Assembly (NCBI GenBank): GCA_018814875.1
Contig: JAHIYH010000027.1
Coordinates: 1 to 46,949 of the forward strand
Origin: Patescibacteria group bacterium
GTDB lineage: Bacteria; Patescibacteriota; Gracilibacteria; Peribacterales; Peribacteraceae
Length of the DNA stretch: 46,949 nucleotides
Reading direction: 5' to 3'
Positions 41,217 through 46,949 of this stretch are shown here, one piece after another. How positions within the stretch are numbered: the first letter of the stretch is position 1; every line of letters begins with the position of its first letter. Position numbers and translations under genes: made by a program. The notes under the pieces are model-generated. The model did no database searches. It had not been told where the DNA came from and saw nothing but the letters and a program-made list of their open reading frames with translations.

Positions 41217-42356
41217 TTATACCGTCTTAATACGTACAGATCGTTTTGGGCAAATCGAGAAGGCAAGAGTGGAAACGAGCACCATCAGAGCTGTCAAAAG
41301 AAATTCAGCTCTCAATCCTGTTTGTGGAAGCAATGTGACACCAACTTCCTGTGTTAGTACTTCTTCTAAGATTCCTGCTTCTAGCAGTCCTTTTCCAGAA
41401 ACGCGTGTTGTCATAGCAATGAGATCACCTACTAAAAGATCCTCATTTGTGTTTAGTGAAAACGTGGTAGACCATCGGCGACCGGCATAAATTTTGGGGA
41501 TTTCCCAGACAATCAGATTATTTTTCAATATACCTTCGTTGCGCACACTATGCACATTTCCTTGTTCAGGATTAAATTGTACGGAAACTGTAAGATCTTC
41601 GGCTGATTGTTTACTAAGGTTGAGAATCGTGAGTGTGTAATGAACAGTACCTCCGGGGAGGACTTCTGATTGGTTTGCACTTAACGTCATCTCCAGAAGT
41701 TTTACTGGTTCTTCTTCTATAGGTTCCTTAATCACTTCGCCAACTGTTAGAGGTTCTCTACAATCGTAGACACCATGAAAGAAGAGTGATCCATTGGGAT
41801 CTAGTAAGCGGCTCTGGTTGCGTGGTGTGCGACAACCGTTTAGGCGGTCAAATTCTACTGTGTAATAAAGAGGTGGAACGCTATTAAATCCAGCAGGAGT
41901 AGTACCTGTGTATGTAACAGTATCTGCTCCTTTGATTACAAACGGTTGTCCGGAAGGTTCGCTGGTAACCATGATAGTGCCAAAAAAGCGGTGAGTAATA
42001 ACTATGCGAACGTCTGAATCTTCACGGACTGTAAATGACAAATTAGAATCCTCTGTCTTTCGAATCACTTCGTTGCCGTGGTATACAATGACTGTCGTTC
42101 GTGCTTTACGTGGGGAATTTACTTTGAGTCCGTATGTACCACCAACAACATGATCAATTGTTTTTACATATTCACCTCGGCTGTCAGTGATAGTTTCACC
42201 GGCAGGAGTGCTAATCATCCACGTACCAAGTTGGTTTGTATTACTAATTTGCTGGATTGTCATTCTTCCTCCTGCAGCTTGCGTATGTGTTACAAGCAGA
42301 AGCCCTAAGAGGACTCCGCTGAAGATCGTTAAGAAATTTGTGCGACTAAGAAGCAC
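41217..42356 (-). CDS. Surface protein with DUF11-like domain and LPQTG sorting signal
   Basis: 379 residues from a GTG at 42356. A signal peptide (FLTIFSGVLLGLLLVTHTQA) ends near residue 28. Residues ~30-200 are related to the neighbouring SLH protein, with a PEGA-like block TIMVTSEPSGQPFVIKGA and a GCRTP...DC cysteine pair. Residues ~225-335 resemble a DUF11-type Ig-like repeat (SANQSEVLPGGTVHYTLTI, ILNLSKQSAEDL). The end is LPQTG (343-347), a hydrophobic helix (FLLTALMVLVSTLAF) and a basic tail, a standard sortase signal. A TTGACA lies upstream at about 42408-42413 on the minus strand. Confidence 0.85.
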   Translation of the reverse strand: MLLSRTNFLTIFSGVLLGLLLVTHTQAAGGRMTIQQISNTNQLGTWMISTPAGETITDSRGEYVKTIDHVVGGTYGLKVNSPRKARTTVIVYHGNEVIRKTEDSNLSFTVREDSDVRIVITHRFFGTIMVTSEPSGQPFVIKGADTVTYTGTTPAGFNSVPPLYYTVEFDRLNGCRTPRNQSRLLDPNGSLFFHGVYDCREPLTVGEVIKEPIEEEPVKLLEMTLSANQSEVLPGGTVHYTLTILNLSKQSAEDLTVSVQFNPEQGNVHSVRNEGILKNNLIVWEIPKIYAGRRWSTTFSLNTNEDLLVGDLIAMTTRVSGKGLLEAGILEEVLTQEVGVTLLPQTGLRAEFLLTALMVLVSTLAFSICPKRSVRIKTV

Positions 42357-42430
42357 GGAAGCGTTGTGGGGAAGAGTAAAGGAGAGTATTTAATCACAAT
42401 ACACTTGCAGTGTCAACAATTAGTCAATAT

Positions 42431-44959
42431 CTATTTTATGGCTTCTTCTAGCCCAAAACTCCATGCTTTTCGGAGTGTTTTGAGGTCTTCAGATAATAAT
42501 GATTCGCCATTTCTGGAAATATTCAGAGTAGGGGAGTTATTAGTATTTCCAAGAGAAATCAGCTTTACATCCAGATGTCCGGCTATTTTCTCGACAGCTT
42601 CTTCATTTTCTGGATTTACTTCGATCACAAAGCCACCGGTCTCGGAGAAGAGAAGTGCATCAGGACGCAGTGAACTTTGTAGATTTTTCAGATCAATGCT
42701 CAATCCGATGTCTCCACCGATTTTTCGTTGGGGTAATGTCATCTCGAATAGTGTCATAATAAGGCCGCCATTAGAAATATCGTGACAAGAGTTTAGGAGA
42801 CCATCTTCAATCAAACGTGTGACCAGTGCTATCTGTGAGGAGACTTCTTTTAGATCAGGAACCGGTACGTTCTTCCCAAGAAGTGCGTCACGTGGAGCCC
42901 CTGACATATTTTCCAGAATCTCGTAGTATCCAGATCCTCCGCACTCATCCTTGCGTTCACCTATAAGTAAGAGTTTTGAACCTGATTTCTTTAACTGCAT
43001 GGTGATTGCTTTGCGTGCGTCTTTCATAATTCCTGCACAACAGACAATTGCGGTTGGATCGATGGAGCTTCCATCTGCTTTGCCATTGTAGAAGCTGACG
43101 TTTCCGGAGATGACGGGGACGTTTTCTCCATCAACTTTTACTCCTTCGGTTGCATCTATAATTCCTCGTACACTTTCTTCAAACTGCCAAAGTTGCTCAG
43201 GAATTTCCGGATTACCAAAGTTTAGACAATCTGTAACAGCTCTTGGTTTTGCGCCAACTGCAGCCACATTACGCATGGATTCAACGGATGCATTCAGTCC
43301 TTCTAGATACGGAGAAATTCTTCCGTAACGACCATTTCCATCGCCGGCGACTGCAACGCCTCTCCACTTTTCATCTTCGCTCAAATCCCAACCGGGATGA
43401 GATCCTGTATGCACAAAACTTTCTAAATTTTGCAGAGGTGCAATCACTCCTGCATCTGCTTCACCAGGTTCTATAATTGTGTTTCCAATCACGTTCTTGT
43501 CGTAGTGACGAATAATCGGAGAAGTGGACGCGAAATTTGGGTGTACGATCATCCTTTTGAAGACATCAGTGATAGTTGTTTCAAACGTTGCGCGTTGCGC
43601 GTTGCGCGTTGAACGTTTCGCATTACTAAACGCGTAACGCGTAACGCGTAACGCGTTACCACTGCATTCAATATTCGGTTCAGTGAAATCCACCTCCATT
43701 TTCTTCGTCGGACGTGCGTATTGCAGGCCACAAGTGATGTCGAGTGCCTTAGCTTCCACCACTATCTCTCCTTTATGTGTAAGTGTGTACACGCCACCTT
43801 CCCTAACTTTACCCACACAGCTCGCTCGTGCATTTTCGGCGATACTTGGGAGGTCCCAATCTTCATTGTAATGCTTAAGTATGTGCTCGGTGATGTCTGG
43901 ATGACACATCCAACAGAAACGTTCTTGTGTTTCTGCACATGCGATTACTTCTGCAGGCAAATCGGGGATAGAGACATGAACTTTATCCAGATTAACATCA
44001 GCTCCAAACCCCTGATCGGCGACTTGTTCCACTGATGCACAAATCACTCCGCCTGCTCCCAGATCTTTAAAGGAAACCTTATCAAGCTTTTTGGCTTCTG
44101 CAAGCCAATCGAACAACGCATATGTTGATGCAAGCAGATGACGTTCCAAGAATGGATTAGGCTCCTGTACAGCGCCTGTATTTTGTTCATCATCTTCCTC
44201 TTCCAGTGTTGTGCTCGCAAAAGAAGCGCCACCAAAACCAGATCGATCCGTTGGTTTACCTACAAAGATAATATCGTACCCAACTTTGCCCGCTTCCTCT
44301 GGTACGTAGCTATGAATAACTTCATCTTCGCGTACAATTCCTATTGCAATGGCGTTCACCAGGCAATTTGAGTTATAAGACGCGTCAAAAACAGTGTCGC
44401 CTCCAAGATTTGGAATACCCAATGGATTTCCGTAGCCAGCAATTCCGCGTGCCACTTCTGATGCGATAGTTTTACTCTCTTCTGTTTTTAAATACCCAAG
44501 TCGTAGCAGATCTAAACAGCCGACTATTCGAGCGCCCATACAAACAACATCACGAACGACTCCTCCAATTCCAGTTGCTGCTCCTTCGTATGGAACAATT
44601 TGTGATGGATGGTTGTGAGACTCATGACTCATCACCAATCCCCAACGTTTTCCGTTTGGTCCATCTGTTATCGCAACGATTCCACTGTCTTCTTTTGGAC
44701 CGAGGATGATGTGCTTTCCGGACGTTGGGAAGTTCTTCAGGAACCTGGCTGAAGATTTATAACTGCAGTGTTCCGAACCCTGAATTCCCCATATCACTGC
44801 TTCTACCAACGTTGGATCACGCCCAAGCATTTCCGAAATCTTACGTGCTTCCTCAATCGTTAATCCTATTTGATATTTCTTTAGCAACTTCAAAACATCC
44901 TCGTCAGACATTTTGCTAAAGGGGAGAGTGGTGACCGATGTATTTGGCTCTGTATTCAT
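42431..44959 (-). CDS. purL: Phosphoribosylformylglycinamidine synthase II (PurL) with insertion
   Basis: 842 residues, about 100 longer than the stand-alone small PurL of Bacillus. GSEHCSYKSSARFLK (about 61-75), HESHNHPSQIVPYEGAATG and GGVVRDVVCMGARIVG are the substrate/ATP motifs of the first half; CLNFGNPEIPEQ and SGNVSFYN mark the second. The enzyme converts FGAR to FGAM in purine synthesis with PurQ and PurS, which are not in the window. About residues 434-458 (ALRVTRYAFSNAKRSTRNAQ) are encoded by a period-7 inverted repeat inserted in frame at the junction between halves. Confidence 0.96.
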   Translation of the reverse strand: MNTEPNTSVTTLPFSKMSDEDVLKLLKKYQIGLTIEEARKISEMLGRDPTLVEAVIWGIQGSEHCSYKSSARFLKNFPTSGKHIILGPKEDSGIVAITDGPNGKRWGLVMSHESHNHPSQIVPYEGAATGIGGVVRDVVCMGARIVGCLDLLRLGYLKTEESKTIASEVARGIAGYGNPLGIPNLGGDTVFDASYNSNCLVNAIAIGIVREDEVIHSYVPEEAGKVGYDIIFVGKPTDRSGFGGASFASTTLEEEDDEQNTGAVQEPNPFLERHLLASTYALFDWLAEAKKLDKVSFKDLGAGGVICASVEQVADQGFGADVNLDKVHVSIPDLPAEVIACAETQERFCWMCHPDITEHILKHYNEDWDLPSIAENARASCVGKVREGGVYTLTHKGEIVVEAKALDITCGLQYARPTKKMEVDFTEPNIECSGNALRVTRYAFSNAKRSTRNAQRATFETTITDVFKRMIVHPNFASTSPIIRHYDKNVIGNTIIEPGEADAGVIAPLQNLESFVHTGSHPGWDLSEDEKWRGVAVAGDGNGRYGRISPYLEGLNASVESMRNVAAVGAKPRAVTDCLNFGNPEIPEQLWQFEESVRGIIDATEGVKVDGENVPVISGNVSFYNGKADGSSIDPTAIVCCAGIMKDARKAITMQLKKSGSKLLLIGERKDECGGSGYYEILENMSGAPRDALLGKNVPVPDLKEVSSQIALVTRLIEDGLLNSCHDISNGGLIMTLFEMTLPQRKIGGDIGLSIDLKNLQSSLRPDALLFSETGGFVIEVNPENEEAVEKIAGHLDVKLISLGNTNNSPTLNISRNGESLLSEDLKTLRKAWSFGLEEAIK
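43583..43661. repeat. In-frame period-7 inverted repeat inside purL
   Basis: The plus-strand left arm iterates GCGCGTT (three units) and the right arm iterates AACGCGT/AACGCGTT. Complementary except for one base per unit (G on the left, A in the complement of the right), the same arm-specific pattern as in lepA. Confidence 0.88.
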
Positions 44960-44967
44960 TCAAAAGG

Positions 44968-44973
44968 ATTATG
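44968..44973 (-). promoter_or_regulatory. -10 box of purL, leaderless
   Basis: CATAAT on the minus strand ends 8 bp before the ATG at 44959. Confidence 0.4.
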
Positions 44974-44982
44974 CAGCATAGT

Positions 44983-45067
44983 AATGAATAATGAAAAGTT
45001 AATAATGAAAAATTATGAACGAATATTCTTGTCATTATTCATTTTTCATTATTCATTTTTCATTTTC
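44983..45067. repeat. Period-7 inverted repeat (AATGAAA units) before murJ
   Basis: The left arm iterates AATGAATAATGAAAA. The right arm iterates TCATTATTCATTTTTCATT. The frame through the right arm is open and makes a spurious N-terminal extension of murJ. Confidence 0.8.
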
Positions 45068-45107
45068 TACTCACGATACAAGTTTTACTCTGCTAAGCTG
45101 GGGGTCT

Positions 45108-46421
45108 GTGAAACTATCACTTCCATCTTCGCTTGCTCAGAATCGTATCCTTGGAGGTGCGATGGTTTTGGCTTTTATGCAATTTGGAGCGTCCTTTATG
45201 GGGCTTATTCGTGATCGTGTTCTTACCAAAACTTTTCCGGGTTTAGATGTGGTGGATGTATATATTGCAGCCTTTCGCCCGAGTGATCTTTTGTTTCAGG
45301 TAATGATTATGGCTGGATTCTCGGTGGCGCTGGTTCCACTCTTGGCGAAATATAAAGCTAAAGATGAGAAAAAAAATATGTCCGATCTTCTCAGTGGCGT
45401 CGTGACGGTTGCGGCTGTCGGGTTCGGGCTCGTTGCACTTGTTGCTGCAATCTTCTTTCCACAAATCGCGCCAGCCTTTGCACAGTTTGAAGGGGAGAGT
45501 AAGGAGCTATACATACAGTTTGCACGTCTTGCGCTGCTAACAAACTTTCTGTTTGTATTTAGCAATGCATTTGGCCAGTACCTGATCACAATTCAGCGCT
45601 ACTGGATCTATGGCCTAACTCCAATAATCTATACGCTAGGAACGATTTTGGGAACGCTGTATTTAACTCCTTTCTTTGGACCTTTTGGTCCGATCTATGG
45701 AACTCTTGGTGGATCAGTTATTTATCTACTTCTCCGCTTTGTCGCAATCAGTAAAGCAGGATATCGTCCAAAACTTCTATTCTGGCACTCAGATATCCCT
45801 GAGCTTATTCGTTTGATGATTCCCAGAATGGTCGCGCTTGGTGCTCTACAACTTGAATTGCTTTTGTTTGATCGTGTTGCCTCTGGCTTAGCCACAGGAT
45901 CAATTACTATTAATTCGTATGCACGCAACTTTCAGGCAGTTATTGTTGGAGTTGCGGGCATTGCACTCGCGCAATCTGCATTTTCACTTCTCAGTCAGGC
46001 GGCTGCGAAGAATGAGACAGAACGATTTTGGATATATCTAAAGAAGGGGATTGGAATTATCCTTATACTCACGATTCCCGGAGCGATAGCACTCGCATTT
46101 TTGGCACCTTTCGCCGCATGGCTTGTTCATCTAACTGCAGTTTTGCCAGCCTTTTCTATCTGCTTAGCGCTTTATGCCTTCAGCATTCCATTCGAAAGTA
46201 TCAATCATTTACTTCTTAGATCGTTCTACTCACTTAAACATACAGTGACTCCTGCAATCTTGAGTGTGATGAATGGATTAGTTGCAATTGTGGTAGCGTG
46301 GTATATGGCTCCTAAATATGGAGTATATAGTTTGGCACTTGGATTTACGGTTGGGCAGATTGTTCAGATGATTGGATTGGGTGTGATGTTGCCGAGGAGA
46401 GTGAGGAAGTTGGGCTCTTAG
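45108..46421 (+). CDS. murJ: Lipid II flippase MurJ (MviN)
   Basis: 437 residues from the GTG at 45108 (VKLSLPSSLAQNRILGG). The frame extends back to 45015, but that part is translated inverted repeat. GASFMGLIRDRVLTKTFPGL and DVYIAAFRPSDLLFQVMIMAGFS match the conserved MviN opening, and LLFDRVASGLATGSITINSY is the mid-protein family block. About twelve membrane helices. MurJ flips lipid-linked peptidoglycan precursor to the outer face. Slightly shorter than Escherichia coli MurJ (511 residues, 14 helices), so one or two C-terminal helices may be missing. Confidence 0.93.
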   Translation: MKLSLPSSLAQNRILGGAMVLAFMQFGASFMGLIRDRVLTKTFPGLDVVDVYIAAFRPSDLLFQVMIMAGFSVALVPLLAKYKAKDEKKNMSDLLSGVVTVAAVGFGLVALVAAIFFPQIAPAFAQFEGESKELYIQFARLALLTNFLFVFSNAFGQYLITIQRYWIYGLTPIIYTLGTILGTLYLTPFFGPFGPIYGTLGGSVIYLLLRFVAISKAGYRPKLLFWHSDIPELIRLMIPRMVALGALQLELLLFDRVASGLATGSITINSYARNFQAVIVGVAGIALAQSAFSLLSQAAAKNETERFWIYLKKGIGIILILTIPGAIALAFLAPFAAWLVHLTAVLPAFSICLALYAFSIPFESINHLLLRSFYSLKHTVTPAILSVMNGLVAIVVAWYMAPKYGVYSLALGFTVGQIVQMIGLGVMLPRRVRKLGS

Positions 46422-46431
46422 ATAGAGACAT

Positions 46432-46520
46432 TCGTATATCGTATTTAGTATTTCGTATTTCGGAAAGAGTCATATGTTTTGATACTAAATACGAAATATG
46501 AGATACGCTATACGATTTCA
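46432..46520. repeat. Period-7 inverted repeat (TCGTATT units) after murJ
   Basis: The left arm (46432-46462) iterates TCGTATT/TAGTATT. The right arm (46480-46516) reads GATACTAAATACGAAATATG and continues. Imperfect complements. Confidence 0.8.
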
Positions 46521-46568
46521 AACGATTCACAGGATTCTATCGTAGAATCACCTCTTTTAACCATTGAT

Positions 46569-46586
46569 ACCTTTCGTGCGAAAGGT
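46569..46586. other. Perfect short hairpin
   Basis: ACCTTTC-GTGC-GAAAGGT, 7-bp stem, 4-base loop, no U tract. Lies just before the minisatellite. Confidence 0.4.
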
Positions 46587-46612
46587 CATACATAACCAGT
46601 AAAGTATTCGTC

Positions 46613-46949
46613 TACTTGTACTGAATACATTGAAGTACTTGCACTGAATACATTGAAGTACTTGTACTGAATACATTGAAGTATTTGTACTGAATACATT
46701 GAAGTACTTGCACTGAATACATTGAAGTACTTGTACTGAATACATTGAAGTACTTGTACTGAATACATTGAAGTACTTGCACTGAATACATTGAAGTACT
46801 TGTACTGAATACATTGAAGTATTTGTACTGAATACATTGAAGTACTTGTACTGAATACATTGAAGTACTTGTACTGAATACATTGAAGTACTTGTACTGA
46901 ATACATTGAAGTACTTGTACTGAATACATTGAAGTACTTGTACTGAATA
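46613..46949. repeat. 23-bp minisatellite running off the window end
   Basis: Fourteen full copies and a partial copy of TACTTGTACTGAATACATTGAAG without spacers. Within and across units GTACTT and AAGTAC form a dyad. Two positions vary (TACTTGC and TATTTGT variants). Because 23 is not a multiple of 3 and no stop occurs, all three minus frames give overlapping ORFs with the same 23-residue repeat; these are not regarded as genes. Confidence 0.95.

Noticed and set aside
45015-45107. N-terminal extension of murJ
   Set aside because: It is the translated arm of an inverted repeat; the MviN family sequence begins after the GTG at 45108.
46557-46929. Three overlapping minus-strand ORFs of 105-108 codons with MYSVQVLQCIQ repeats
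   Set aside because: They are the same 23-bp tandem repeat read in three frames, open only because the unit has no stop.
46613-46949. CRISPR array
   Set aside because: Units are directly abutting without spacers and no cas gene is present.

Overview
The window looks like a chromosomal segment of a Candidate Phyla Radiation (Patescibacteria) bacterium, most likely from the Peregrinibacteria/Peribacteria side. This is an inference from gene content: a mix of universal housekeeping genes (dnaA, thrS, infB, lepA, rplS, rpmA, eno, murC, murJ, lgt), many small or very large membrane and coiled-coil proteins with no recognisable family, a Gram-positive-like surface (SLH domains, a CsaB-type pyruvyl transferase, LPxTG-like tails), and very few Shine-Dalgarno sequences. 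TGA, TAG and TAA all act as stops, so the standard bacterial code fits.

Layout. 1-6.1 kb: the 3' tail of an unknown gene, a giant unknown protein with a zincin-like HEQGH motif, a small two-helix membrane protein, and a ComF-type phosphoribosyltransferase. 6.1-9.3 kb: an accessory stretch beside tRNA-Val(GAC), with a broken small ORF, a SpoU-type RNA methyltransferase, an orphan MazF/PemK-type toxin and an unknown gene, punctuated by four related ~35-bp direct repeats. 9.2-12 kb: DnaA-box-like sites, then rseP overlapping dnaA, a plausible origin region. 12-20 kb: thrS, lgt, two small membrane proteins, corA, a membrane protein with an LPSSG-type tail, and eno. 20-25 kb: an unknown gene, tRNA-Pro(GGG), a DHH phosphoesterase and infB. 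25-34.3 kb: a polytopic membrane protein, a winged-helix regulator, rplS with a nonsense-truncated repeat tail, a CsaB-like gene and a three-gene unknown operon ending in an 1133-residue protein. 34.4-46.4 kb: lepA, an unknown gene, rpmA, initiator tRNA, an FtsB/DivIC-like gene, murC, two related surface proteins (SLH and LPQTG), purL and murJ. The window ends inside a 23-bp minisatellite.

Two genome-wide patterns are the most interesting content. (1) Many gene boundaries carry an inverted repeat whose arms are built from an iterated 7-, 8- or 9-bp unit. Architecture is shared, but the unit sequence differs from locus to locus. Two copies sit in frame inside coding sequence (lepA, purL) and a single period-7 arm lies inside eno. 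Some stop codons lie inside these elements. (2) Many genes have a good -10 hexamer only 6-11 bp before the start codon, which predicts widespread leaderless transcription.

The surface genes fit together: CsaB-type pyruvylation of a wall polymer is the known anchor chemistry for SLH proteins, and murC, murJ, lgt and the FtsB-like protein belong to envelope building. No transposase, integrase, CRISPR array or prophage was seen.
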